Of a stretch of 64,000 nucleotides of DNA, positions 1 to 8,860 are shown one piece after another. The position numbers and the translations under genes are program-made. This DNA comes from Micromonospora pisi (GTDB lineage Bacteria; Actinomycetota; Actinomycetes; Mycobacteriales; Micromonosporaceae). The notes beneath the pieces are model-generated. The model saw nothing but the letters and a program-made list of their open reading frames with translations. It did no database searches and was not told the DNA's origin. The stretch lies in assembly GCF_003633685.1 (NCBI RefSeq), contig NZ_RBKT01000001.1, positions 1,302,001-1,366,000 on the forward strand. Direction: 5' to 3'. Position 1 is the stretch's first letter. Each line of letters opens with the position of its first letter.

Positions 1-3000
1 GGACGGGCTGCGGGTCGGCCCCGGTGCCGGCCTGATGCACCGCCTCCCACGCCACCGTGGCCGCGAACGCGTCGATCGTGTCCAGTTGCTCCGGCGACAG
101 GTGGTCCAGTTCCGTCACCGCGGCGCTGAGCGGCGCGACGTCCTCGGTGTCCGCAGTGGACGTTTCCGTGTCGTCTGCCAGCCAGCCCAACGGTTCGAAC
201 AGGTCGGCCACGGCGGGGGCGTACCCGTGCTCTCCGCCGCCCGTGCGCTCGACGTACTGGTCCAGGACCGTCGCCACGTGCTCGCGATCGGCCACCGCCT
301 CGGTCACGGCCGCCAGATCGTCGTCGTTCAGGGTCTCCAGCGCGCTCATCGACGGCAGTTGTGCGCGTACGTCCCGGATGAACGCCGACCCGGGTGGCGC
401 GACGATCAGATCGTCGCGGACACCGGTACGCGACGCGTGCTGGTAGACCAGTCGCATCTCGGCCGGGTTGCGCCGTACCTCGTCCGGGTCGGTGCTGGAC
501 AGGGACATGCCGCTGGCTGCGGCCCCCCGTGCCGTCTCCCCGAGCTGTCGCTCGTCCCGGAACACCGGACCGAGGAACGGCACGCTCTCCTGGCCGGTGC
601 CCATGAGCAGCGGGGATTCGGGCAGGTCCACCCCGTCCGGCGGCAGGTTCGGGTCGACCGACACGCCGCCGTACCGGTCCAGCACGGTGAGGCGGGCGAT
701 CTGCGAGACCACCGGTGTGGCCCGTCGATGGGCGGGTGGCGGAAGCAGTTCGTCCAGCCGGCCGAGCCTGCCGCCCCGCTCCCCGCCGAGGGTACGGGCG
801 ACGAAGTCACTGTTCGCGGCGACGCCGTCCGGGTTCATCCAGACGACCGCGTTCCAGCCGTGGGCCGAGGCGTGTCCCAGCCACGCCTCGATCCGGCTCT
901 GTGCCTCCACCCCGATCTGTTCGCCCTCCGGGACGACCAGGTGCACCACCTTCGGTACCGCCTGCGGGGCGGTTCCGGGCGCGCCGAGCAGCACCCCGGA
1001 CCGCGTTCCGTCGGCCGACGGCGCGGCCGGCTGCGGGGTCATGGAGGCGGGGGCGGACATCGGAATGGCCGGGACGGCTGGTCCACCCTGGTTCAACGGA
1101 TCGACGTGCGTGACCGGGTCCACCGCAAGGTGCTGCTCCGCCGGGGTGAACAACTGAGTCGGTACGAGCGGTTCGTCCATCGGCTGCACCAGCCGCCCTG
1201 CGGCGTCGAAGAGCGGCGTCGGCGAGGCGAGGGGCGTCCCCGGCGACGTCGCCGGAGTCGACGTGGACGTGGACGACACGGTCGACGTGGACGACGCGAC
1301 CGAACTCGCCCGGGTGTCGCTGGAGACCGTGCCGGGCACCGTCGCGCTCGCCGGGCCGTTCAAGGCTGAACTCACCGGCGCCGGGACGCGTCCTGACTGC
1401 GCTGCCGGGTTGCTGACCGGCTGCGGCCCGCCCGATCCCGAAGTGGACGGCGTCCCACCGCTGCTGCTCACCGGCGCCGGCCCGGTAGCGGCCGACGTGC
1501 CAGAACTTCCTCCGGCAGGCGGCGTGGCCAGAGCGGCTGAACCACCCGAGGACGACGGGGCGCCCGGAGACGCTGGAGGTGTCAGGACCGTCGAGGGCGT
1601 CGGGACAGTCGGCGTCAGCGGACCGGTCGAGGGACCTGAGAGGTTCGGGGTTGTCCGGACGATCGGGGTCGGCCCGGTCGTACCCTCGGCGGGTTTGATC
1701 GACGAGGGTGCGCCCCCTCCGGATGTTGGTGTGGGCCGGCTCTCCGCAGGTGGCTCCGATCCGGTCCTCGAGATCGTGGAGGGGGCGGTTCCGGTCGTCG
1801 CACCCGCGACGTTGCCGGGTACGCCGGGACCGGGCACGCCAGGACCGGGGGAGTTCGGAGGCAGGCCCGGCAGGGATGGGGGTTGACCAGACGAAAACGG
1901 AGGCTGACCCGGCAGGGATGCTGGTGGGCCCAGGAAAGACGGAGGCGGACCACCCTCATCGGACGAGTCTCCGCTACGGGTTCGCTCACCGCCCGCTACG
2001 GCGTCGGGATGGGTGAGCCGCCGAAGGCTCGTCCCGGCGATATCCCCGGCACCCTCAGCAGCGCCGGACAACATGCCGGACACGAGCGTGACCGGCACCG
2101 TACCCCACTGCCAACCCTCACCCTTGACCAGGTTGAACGTACCCTCACCGACGACCTCGACGGCCCCCTCGGTCACCACATTCTCGACGAACTCCGCCCC
2201 CGCGGCCCGAATACCCTGACTGACAACCGCGTCAGCCACATCCTTCGCCCCAGCGCCGGCCACAGCGTCCACCGCACCCTTGGCCGCCCCAGAAGCCGCC
2301 GCCCGCGCCGCATCCCCAGCACGATCAGCAGCCTGCTCCACCGCCTCACGCAAAAACCGGTTACCAAGCCCACCAAGAACCCCGCCACCAGCCCCCATCA
2401 CCACACCGATCAGACCAGTCCACGACCCAACCGCCGCCGCGTTCTTCGTCAGATCAACATTCCAACCCTTCTGATGCCCCCGCTGAATCAGGATCGCCTG
2501 CGCGATCACATCCATCAACACCTGCAAACCCACACCAACGACCTGGCCCATCCCCACCGCGACAATCAACCGGGCCAACCACAACGCGATCTTCCACTTG
2601 TCCACCAACAGCTTCATCGCCATCTGCTGCAGCACACCCGGCCACAACCAGGCAATCGCCAACGCGAACGCCAACTCGATCATCAACTCGATGATCGTCA
2701 AAATAATCATGATCTGGGTGTACTCAACCTGGGTCGCCGAATCCTCCAGGCCCTCACCCAACCGGCGCACATACCGGGACGCGACAACCAGATAACCGTC
2801 GTCGCCCAGATAGTCCTTCATCGCGTCAACAAACGCCTGCTCCGACTTACCCGCCACCCCGTTACTGATGCTGTTCACCGCCGTCACGAACAGCGGCAAC
2901 ACCTGCTCCAAACCATCAGACGCCGCGTAATGACCATGCGCCAACAACCGCAACTTGTCCGGATCCGTCGCCGGAAGCTCCTCACCCGTCAACCACTTCA

Positions 3001-3037
3001 GGAACTCGGCAGCATCGTCCGACATCTCGATGGCCAT
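1..3037 (-). CDS. Very large ESX-type polymorphic toxin-like protein, C-terminus outside the window
   Basis: The frame is open from an ATG at 3037 (AGGAGGT 10-12 nt upstream) to the left edge, 1012 codons with no stop, so the C-terminal part is missing. Residues 1 to about 230 resemble the WXG100-like N-terminal module of CpnT-type exported toxins: an acidic helical start (MAIEMSDDAAEFLKWL), a long helical region, and hydrophobic stretches near residues 108-132 and 150-180. Residues about 340-680 are a Pro/Ser/Thr/Gly-rich linker. Around residue 692 the motif PKVVHLVVP begins a stretch that resembles the start of TcdA/TcdB or OCH1-type glycosyltransferase domains, and near residue 786 is RYGGVSVDPN, the place of the usual GGVYLDxD motif. 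The second Asp of DxD is Asn here. It is the last visible gene of the ESX unit. Export by the ESX system and a toxic role are inference. The glycosyltransferase call is tentative. Confidence 0.7.
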   Translation of the reverse strand, partial: MAIEMSDDAAEFLKWLTGEELPATDPDKLRLLAHGHYAASDGLEQVLPLFVTAVNSISNGVAGKSEQAFVDAMKDYLGDDGYLVVASRYVRRLGEGLEDSATQVEYTQIMIILTIIELMIELAFALAIAWLWPGVLQQMAMKLLVDKWKIALWLARLIVAVGMGQVVGVGLQVLMDVIAQAILIQRGHQKGWNVDLTKNAAAVGSWTGLIGVVMGAGGGVLGGLGNRFLREAVEQAADRAGDAARAAASGAAKGAVDAVAGAGAKDVADAVVSQGIRAAGAEFVENVVTEGAVEVVGEGTFNLVKGEGWQWGTVPVTLVSGMLSGAAEGAGDIAGTSLRRLTHPDAVAGGERTRSGDSSDEGGPPPSFLGPPASLPGQPPFSSGQPPSLPGLPPNSPGPGVPGPGVPGNVAGATTGTAPSTISRTGSEPPAESRPTPTSGGGAPSSIKPAEGTTGPTPIVRTTPNLSGPSTGPLTPTVPTPSTVLTPPASPGAPSSSGGSAALATPPAGGSSGTSAATGPAPVSSSGGTPSTSGSGGPQPVSNPAAQSGRVPAPVSSALNGPASATVPGTVSSDTRASSVASSTSTVSSTSTSTPATSPGTPLASPTPLFDAAGRLVQPMDEPLVPTQLFTPAEQHLAVDPVTHVDPLNQGGPAVPAIPMSAPASMTPQPAAPSADGTRSGVLLGAPGTAPQAVPKVVHLVVPEGEQIGVEAQSRIEAWLGHASAHGWNAVVWMNPDGVAANSDFVARTLGGERGGRLGRLDELLPPPAHRRATPVVSQIARLTVLDRYGGVSVDPNLPPDGVDLPESPLLMGTGQESVPFLGPVFRDERQLGETARGAAASGMSLSSTDPDEVRRNPAEMRLVYQHASRTGVRDDLIVAPPGSAFIRDVRAQLPSMSALETLNDDDLAAVTEAVADREHVATVLDQYVERTGGGEHGYAPAVADLFEPLGWLADDTETSTADTEDVAPLSAAVTELDHLSPEQLDTIDAFAATVAWEAVHQAGTGADPQPV

Positions 3038-3117
3038 GACGACTGCCCACCTCCTGTCGAATCCCCGAGGGCCACACCGCCGTTGACGATGTGGCCCTCA
3101 CGCTGTGGCTGACCCGA

Positions 3118-3453
3118 TCAGGGCCGAATGGGACGGTTGTGCCCACCGACGACCTGGTCGGCCAGTCCCGTCGTGGTGTCGGAAACGTTCGCTATGACCT
3201 TGTTGAGCATGGTGACATTCTCGGTGTCCCCTTCGGCCAGGGCCCGGACTCCCTTGAGAATGATCTTGACGACCTCGACGCCGTCGTTCAGATTCTTGAA
3301 GATCTGCTCGTCGGTGCTGGTCCGGATGTGACCCGGCGGCATGTTCGCGTCGGTGACCCCGGTGAAGTCATCGTCGACCCGCTTCATGAGCAGCGCGGCG
3401 GGTTCCAGCTTGTCGCTACGAACCAGGTCGGTGTCCCCACCGATGACGCTCAT
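3118..3453 (-). CDS. Small helical ESX-operon protein (111 aa)
   Basis: I do not recognise the family with certainty. The protein is 111 residues, near the size of WXG100 proteins, is predicted to be mostly helical from its sequence, and has no W-x-G motif, Cys, signal peptide or membrane segment. The ATG at 3453 overlaps the stop of the upstream YbaB-like gene by 4 nt (ATGA), so the two are probably translationally coupled. The very large toxin-like gene starts 80 nt downstream. The position suggests a partner, adaptor or chaperone of the downstream exported protein; an immunity role is also possible. None of these is shown by the sequence. Confidence 0.75.
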   Translation of the reverse strand: MSVIGGDTDLVRSDKLEPAALLMKRVDDDFTGVTDANMPPGHIRTSTDEQIFKNLNDGVEVVKIILKGVRALAEGDTENVTMLNKVIANVSDTTTGLADQVVGGHNRPIRP

Positions 3454-3884
3454 CGCGACTCCTCGGGTCGGTTCGGCGACGAGGCCGCACCCGGGAACGG
3501 CTCGTTGGCCGCCCGCATGGCCTCGCTCATCATCTCGTCGAAGTCGACCGACCCGTTGAGCATGTCGAGGATCGGCATGCCCGCCGGCAGGATCGTCTGG
3601 AACAGTTCCGCGGCGCCTTCTCGTGCCTGTTCCCGGGCCGCCTTGGTGGTCTCCACCAGCAGGCTGCCCAACTCGGCGGGGGGCATGGTCCGGTACGCGT
3701 TGGTGGGAAACTTGACCTCTACCAGGTCGCCCCGACCGTCCACTGTGACGGTGACCGCTCGGTTCTTCGCGGTCACCGTCGTCTTGGCCGCCTCGATCTT
3801 CCGCTCGATCCCGGAGATCGCAATCTTCTGTTGCTCGAACTCGGCAAACGCCTGTTCGATCCTGTTCTGCAACGGACTGGACAT
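3450..3884 (-). CDS. YbaB/EbfC-like protein in the ESX operon
   Basis: The 144-residue protein has the YbaB/EbfC layout: an N-terminal coiled helix (residues about 5-35), then a beta segment with the family-like run VTVDGRGDLVEVKF around residues 48-60, then two helices with an acidic and Pro-rich tail. YbaB proteins of the classical type are dimeric nucleoid-associated proteins of about 100 residues encoded beside dnaX and recR; this copy lies among ESX genes instead. I chose the ATG at 3884 over the in-frame GTG at 3890 because the GGAG site is 7 nt from the ATG but only about 1 nt from the GTG. Whether it binds DNA or serves as a secretion partner is open. Confidence 0.8.
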   Translation of the reverse strand: MSSPLQNRIEQAFAEFEQQKIAISGIERKIEAAKTTVTAKNRAVTVTVDGRGDLVEVKFPTNAYRTMPPAELGSLLVETTKAAREQAREGAAELFQTILPAGMPILDMLNGSVDFDEMMSEAMRAANEPFPGAASSPNRPEESR

Positions 3885-3899
3885 GATCACTCTCCTCGC

Positions 3900-6320
3900 T
3901 CAGTAGCCACGACTGCCCTGACGGCCGGTGCCCCGCGACGGCCCGTACGGCGAGCCGGGGCCCTGCGGCATCGACGGCCGAATCCCGTCACCACCAGGAC
4001 CATCCGGTACGTCATCCCGACCGATCACCGACGGCGCCACGTCCGGATCCGTACCCCAGACCTCCTCCTCCTCGGCCAACCACGTCGTCCGCTCGCGGTC
4101 CTTCTCCTGCTGACCACCGCCGCCCTGACCCATGCCGCCCATCGGCGGCATCATCGGCGGGAAACCACCCATCCCACCGGCACCCGCCGCACCACCGGCC
4201 AACGCACCACCGGCCGCACCCGCCGCAGCAGCGGCAGCCAAACCACCCAACCCCACGCCACCGGAACCATCCCCGGCCCAACCACCGCCGCCAGCGTCGA
4301 ACCCACCACCACCGGCGACCGGCGCCGGACCCAACGGGCCGATTTCCAGGCCCACCGGGGGATGCGGGAACTCGGCGCCTCCCTGCCAGTCGTCACCGGC
4401 GTCACCACCGGCACTCGGATCCAGGTCGGGGAACTCACCGCCCACACCCGGGGAGCCATCGCCTCCCAGACCGGGCAGAGACCCACCGGCGCCCGGACCC
4501 GACGAGCCTCCCAGACCCGGGAGAGATCCACCAGCCCCCGGACCCGACGAACCTCCCAGACCCGGAAGAGGTCCACCAGCCCCCGGACCCGAACCACCTA
4601 GCCCGGGCAGACCACCACCGGCGCCGCCGGTGCCACCACCCACCCCTGGGAACGAGCCTCCCGCACCCGGCAGATCGTCCGGGTCGATCGCGCTCGGATC
4701 CTCCCCGAGCTCACCGTCACCGGTACCGATCCCACCCGCACCGCCACCGGGCTCGTCCCGACCCGGAACCGGCCGCGGACCACCAGGCAACCCGGGCAAT
4801 CCACCAAGCCCCGGACCACCAACAAATCCACCACCTGGGCCACCACCGGTACTGCCATCGCCCACCCCGCCCAAACCAGAGCCACCAGCCCCCGGCAACC
4901 CCGAGCCAGGCAACCCGGAGCCCGGCAGTCCTGAGCCGGGAAGCCCCGAACCCTCAAAGCCGCCGCCACCGCCGAGCCCCAAACCACCGCCGCCACCACC
5001 CAGGTCCAACCCACCGCCACCGCCGAGGTCCAAACCAGCACCACCGCCACCGCCACCGCCGAGCTCCAGATCAGCACCACCACCGCCGCCACCACCCAGG
5101 TCCAGATCAGCACCACCACCACCGCCGCCACCACCCAGGTCCAGATCAGCACCACCACCGCCGCCACCACCCAGGTCCAGATCAGCACCACCGCCACCGC
5201 CACCGCCACCGCCGCCCAGGTTCAGATCAGCACCACCGCCACCGCCACCACCGCCCACGTTGGGGTCCGGAATCGGCGAAGGCGGCGGCACGTACGTACG
5301 CGGATCCAGCAACCCCATGTACGTCTTGTCGAAACTCGCCCGCAACAGGTCGAACTGCGTACGCATCGCCTGATCCAGCTCTTCCAACCCTTTCAGGAAA
5401 AAGGCATGCATTTCACGGTCTAACCTCGCCAACTCCGCAGCGGGGTTCTTGAAGTTGTATACGTCATCCTTTTCCCCGAAATTGAGGGTTATGTTCCAGT
5501 CAGGCAACTGATCCCATGCAGTGAGCTGATTGTTCTTCCACGCCGTCCAGTTGTAGTCCACCGTGTCCGCGGCGAGTTTGTCGATATCGGCCTCGATCTG
5601 GTTCATCACCCGGCGGATCATCTCGCTCGGCTGATACTCCGTCTTGCTCGACCACGACGCCCAAGCCTTTCGCAACTCATTCCAGAACGCCTGCGCGGCA
5701 TCACCGTTGTCGTGCAACAACTGCGGCCAGTTCGAACTCGTCTCCAGATCCTGCCGCAGCAACAGCATCTCCTGGCGAAGATTCACCAGGACCGACCGGA
5801 AAGCTCCCGCCGCCGAACCCTCGAAACCCGACCCGTCACCTTCCAACTTGTCGATCTCGACTTTCAACCGCTGCATACTGTCATCCAGCCACGTCGAGAG
5901 GTTGTAAGCCGATTCGGCAGCCGTGTGGAAGGTACGAGGATCGAGCGGCAACGGATTCGGAGGCATATTCAGAACGTCCCGGGAGTTGTTCCAGAACTCA
6001 TTCCAGAAACGCTCGTGCGGCGACGCTCCGGCCGCCCCGGCATACCAATCCACCCGACCCTTGATCAGGTAGTACGCGGTATGGGTCTGAAAGCCGGAGG
6101 AGGTACGACGATAGATGTGGAATTCGTTCGCCCCCGGGGTGCCCATCGACCATTCCCACGGGTGGTTCTTGCGTGCGTTGATGTAGTGGGCCTCGATCAG
6201 GCTGATCCAGACGGGGTTGTAGAACTGACGGCGGTCCATGCCATTGGCCTTCAGGACCTGCATCAACCCGTCCTCCCACGGGCCGACGCCACCGACGTTC
6301 GAGCTTCCTGGCTGAGTCAT
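3900..6320 (-). CDS. Gly-rich ESX-associated protein, tandem paralogue 2 (806 aa)
   Basis: This is a putative ESX substrate or surface-associated protein. Residues 1 to about 345 are a soluble, Trp-rich helical domain; residues about 140-230 (for example EGSAAGAFRSVL) look like the helical hairpins of WXG/PPE-type secreted proteins. Residues about 350-690 are low complexity: repeats of GADLDL separated by runs of 5-10 Gly, then SGLPG repeats, then GAGGSLPGLGG repeats. The C-terminal 90 residues end in a conserved acidic segment (TTWLAEEEEVWGTDPDVAP) followed by an Arg/Gly tail. No signal peptide is visible, which fits type VII rather than Sec export. It is collinear with the upstream gene at 6378-8819 over its whole length. 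Family function is unknown to me. Confidence 0.8.
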   Translation of the reverse strand: MTQPGSSNVGGVGPWEDGLMQVLKANGMDRRQFYNPVWISLIEAHYINARKNHPWEWSMGTPGANEFHIYRRTSSGFQTHTAYYLIKGRVDWYAGAAGASPHERFWNEFWNNSRDVLNMPPNPLPLDPRTFHTAAESAYNLSTWLDDSMQRLKVEIDKLEGDGSGFEGSAAGAFRSVLVNLRQEMLLLRQDLETSSNWPQLLHDNGDAAQAFWNELRKAWASWSSKTEYQPSEMIRRVMNQIEADIDKLAADTVDYNWTAWKNNQLTAWDQLPDWNITLNFGEKDDVYNFKNPAAELARLDREMHAFFLKGLEELDQAMRTQFDLLRASFDKTYMGLLDPRTYVPPPSPIPDPNVGGGGGGGGADLNLGGGGGGGGGGADLDLGGGGGGGADLDLGGGGGGGGADLDLGGGGGGGADLELGGGGGGGAGLDLGGGGGLDLGGGGGGLGLGGGGGFEGSGLPGSGLPGSGLPGSGLPGAGGSGLGGVGDGSTGGGPGGGFVGGPGLGGLPGLPGGPRPVPGRDEPGGGAGGIGTGDGELGEDPSAIDPDDLPGAGGSFPGVGGGTGGAGGGLPGLGGSGPGAGGPLPGLGGSSGPGAGGSLPGLGGSSGPGAGGSLPGLGGDGSPGVGGEFPDLDPSAGGDAGDDWQGGAEFPHPPVGLEIGPLGPAPVAGGGGFDAGGGGWAGDGSGGVGLGGLAAAAAAGAAGGALAGGAAGAGGMGGFPPMMPPMGGMGQGGGGQQEKDRERTTWLAEEEEVWGTDPDVAPSVIGRDDVPDGPGGDGIRPSMPQGPGSPYGPSRGTGRQGSRGY
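4960..5262 (-). repeat. Gly-rich in-frame repeat array (GADLDL/Gly units)
   Basis: The minus-strand codons encode about seven units of ADLDL, ADLEL or AGLDL separated by Gly runs, written by repeats of GGT/GGC/GGCGGT codons. The purine-pyrimidine bias and in-frame unit length favour slippage and copy-number change without frameshift. A shorter array is in the paralogue near 7560-7745. Confidence 0.85.
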
Positions 6321-6377
6321 CGCGTTTCTCCGGTCAACGACACGAGCACTTCTCCCCGACCAACTCCCGGGACGGGT

Positions 6378-8819
6378 TCACTGGCCACGACCGCCCTGCC
6401 GGCCAGTGCCCCGCGACGGCCCGTACGGCGAACCGGGACCCTGCGGCACCGACGGCCGAACCCCGTCACGACCAGGACCATCCGGTACGTCATCCCGACC
6501 GACCACCGAAGGAGCCACGTCCGGATCCGTACCCCAGATCTCCTCCTCCTCGGCCAACCACGTCGTCCGCTCCCGGTCCTTCTCCTGCTGACCACCGCCC
6601 TGACCCATGCCGCCCATCGGCGGCATCATCGGCGGGAATCCGCCCATCCCACCCGCACCCGCCGCACCCACGGCACCCCCGGCCAACGCACCACCGGCCG
6701 CACCCGCCGCAGCAGCGGCACCCAGACCACCCAACCCCACACCACCGGAACCATCCCCGGCCCAACCACCGCCGCCAGCGTCGAACCCACCACCACCGGC
6801 AAGCGGCGCAGGATCCAACGGACCGATGCGCAACCCGGCCGGCGGCGGAGTCTTGGAACCTCCCTGCCAACCGTCGCCACCGGCATCCGGGTTCAGGTCG
6901 GGGAACTCACCGCCCAGGCCCGGACCATCCCCGCCGATCGAACCCGGCAGCGACCCACCGGACCCCGGAAGACCGCCGAAGAAGTCGCCACCGGAACCAC
7001 TACCCGGCGACCCTGGCAGACCTCCCACACCGGGGGAGCCGCCACCGCCCAGACCGGGCAACGAGCCGCCAGCGCCCGGACCCGACGAGCCGCCCAGACC
7101 GGGGAACGACCCACCAGCCCCCGGACCCGAACCGCCTAACGCGGGAAGACCACCGCCGACGCCACCGGTGCCAGCACCCAGCCCAGGGAACGAACCACCC
7201 GCACCCGGCAGATCGTCCGGATCGATCGCGCTCGGATCCTCCAGGAAGTCGTCGTCACCGGTACCGATCCCACCCGCACCGCCACCGGGCTCGTCCCGAC
7301 CCGGAACCGGCCGACCGCCACCGGGCAGCCCCGGCAACCCGCCAAGCCCCGGACCACCGGCAAACCCACCACCGGGACCACCAATGGAACCGCCACCACC
7401 GACCCCGCCCAAACCAGAGCCACCCGCACCCGGCAACCCGGAACCGGGAAGTCCCGAACCCTCGAAACCAGCGCCCGGCACATTGGACCCGTTGGAGCCA
7501 CCACTGGTGAGCACATCCAGGTCCGGTCCGCCATCACCATCAAGACCCAGAGCATCGAACCCGCCACCGCCACCGCCACCACCGCCGCCACCACCGCCCA
7601 GGTCCAAACCATCGCCGCCACCACCGATGTCCAACCCACCGCCACCGCCACCACCACCGCCACCGCCACCGCCGCCGCCGCCGTCCAGGTTCAAGTCAGC
7701 ACCACCGCCATCGAGGTTCAAATCAGCACCAGCACCGCCACCACCGCCCACCTTCGGGTCCGGAATCGGCGGAGGCGGCGGCACGTACGTACGCGGATCC
7801 ATCAACCCCATGTACGTCTTGTCAAAACTCGTCCGCAACAGGTCGAACTGCGTACGCATCACCTGATCCAGCTCTTCCAACGCTCGCCGGAAGAAGGCAT
7901 GCATAGCGGCATCCAACTTCGCTAACGCCGCTCCCGGGTTCTTGAAGTCGTAGGTGTCCGTCCCAGCTCCGAAATCGAGTTCGAAATTCCAGCTGGGCAG
8001 GTCCTCGAACTTCGTCAGCAGGCCAGCGTCCCAGGAGGCTTTGTTGAAGTCGTCGGTCTTCCTGCCGAGGTCGTCGATCTGCCACTCGATCTGGGCCATC
8101 ACCCGGCGGATCATTTCGCTCGGTTGATATTCCGTCTTACTCGACCAGGACTCCCATGCTTTCCGCAACTCGTTCCAGAATGCCTGGGCGACATCACCGT
8201 TGTCGTGCAACATCTGCGGCCAGTTCGAACTCGTCTCCAGGTCCTGCCGCAACAACGACATCTCCTGACGCAGATTCTCCAGAACAGACCGGAAAGCCCC
8301 CGCCGCCGAGCCCTCGAACCCCGGACCGTCACCATCCAACTTACCGATCTCCACCTGCAACCGCTGCACACTGTCATCCAGCCACGTGGACAGGTTGTAA
8401 GTCGACTCGGCAACGGTATGAAAAGTGCGGGGATCGAGGGGCAACGGCGTCGGAGGCGAATTCAGGATATTCCCCGAATGGGTCCAGAACTCGTTCCAGA
8501 AACGCTCGTGCGGTGACGCGCCCGCCGACCCGACGTACCAGTCCACCCGACCCTTGATCAGGTAGTACGCCTCGCCGAGCACGTCCCCCGGGTACTCGCG
8601 CGCGGTACGCCGGTAGATGGTGAACTCGTTCGCCCCCGGCGTGCCCATCGAGTCGTTCCACGGATCGTTCTGGGAGTTGACGTAGAACGCCTCGATCAGG
8701 CTGATCCAGGTGGGGTCGGCGTACTGGCGGCGGTCCATGCCCTCGGCCTTCAGCACCATGATCAGCCCCTCTTCCCAGGCACCAATGTTGCCCAGGCTCG
8801 AGCTTCCTGGCTGAGTCAT
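6378..8819 (-). CDS. Gly-rich ESX-associated protein, tandem paralogue 1 (813 aa)
   Basis: The domain order equals that of its downstream paralogue: an N-terminal helical domain starting MTQPGSSSLGNIGAWEEGL, a Gly-rich low-complexity middle, and the acidic C-terminal segment TTWLAEEEEIWGTDPDVAP. The Gly region differs: here there is a run of about 16 Gly and fewer ADLNL units, so the repeats have diverged more than the ends. The N-terminal and C-terminal coding parts remain very similar at the nucleotide level. The gene lies 57 nt upstream of its paralogue and 41 nt downstream of the 136-aa gene, in one transcription direction. A secreted or envelope-linked role is inferred from the neighbourhood and the lack of a Sec signal. 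Confidence 0.8.
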   Translation of the reverse strand: MTQPGSSSLGNIGAWEEGLIMVLKAEGMDRRQYADPTWISLIEAFYVNSQNDPWNDSMGTPGANEFTIYRRTAREYPGDVLGEAYYLIKGRVDWYVGSAGASPHERFWNEFWTHSGNILNSPPTPLPLDPRTFHTVAESTYNLSTWLDDSVQRLQVEIGKLDGDGPGFEGSAAGAFRSVLENLRQEMSLLRQDLETSSNWPQMLHDNGDVAQAFWNELRKAWESWSSKTEYQPSEMIRRVMAQIEWQIDDLGRKTDDFNKASWDAGLLTKFEDLPSWNFELDFGAGTDTYDFKNPGAALAKLDAAMHAFFRRALEELDQVMRTQFDLLRTSFDKTYMGLMDPRTYVPPPPPIPDPKVGGGGGAGADLNLDGGGADLNLDGGGGGGGGGGGGGGGGLDIGGGGDGLDLGGGGGGGGGGGGGFDALGLDGDGGPDLDVLTSGGSNGSNVPGAGFEGSGLPGSGLPGAGGSGLGGVGGGGSIGGPGGGFAGGPGLGGLPGLPGGGRPVPGRDEPGGGAGGIGTGDDDFLEDPSAIDPDDLPGAGGSFPGLGAGTGGVGGGLPALGGSGPGAGGSFPGLGGSSGPGAGGSLPGLGGGGSPGVGGLPGSPGSGSGGDFFGGLPGSGGSLPGSIGGDGPGLGGEFPDLNPDAGGDGWQGGSKTPPPAGLRIGPLDPAPLAGGGGFDAGGGGWAGDGSGGVGLGGLGAAAAAGAAGGALAGGAVGAAGAGGMGGFPPMMPPMGGMGQGGGQQEKDRERTTWLAEEEEIWGTDPDVAPSVVGRDDVPDGPGRDGVRPSVPQGPGSPYGPSRGTGRQGGRGQ
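7560..7745 (-). repeat. Gly-run repeat in the first paralogue
   Basis: Here the Gly runs reach about 16 residues with only two ADLNL units. The array differs from the paralogue's, which shows that this is the fastest-changing part of the two genes. Confidence 0.75.
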
Positions 8820-8860
8820 CGCGATCTCCTGGTTACCGGGACGTCAAAAACAGGTGATGG

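Larger units (their letters stand above)
3900..8819 (-). repeat. Tandem gene duplication of the Gly-rich proteins
   Basis: The two adjacent genes are collinear. Near the 3' ends (3900-4130 and 6390-6620) and 5' ends the DNA is nearly identical with scattered substitutions, while the Gly-rich middle differs in repeat number. This suggests a local duplication followed by repeat expansion, perhaps with gene conversion at the ends. Confidence 0.85.

Noticed and set aside
4132-5373. Plus-strand Pro-rich open frame opposite the Gly-rich protein gene
   Set aside because: It is the antisense image of Gly codons; Gly runs read backwards give Pro runs. It has no own ribosome site and no family match.
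6607-7866. Plus-strand Pro-rich open frame opposite the first paralogue
   Set aside because: Same reason as the previous one; antisense of Gly-rich codons.
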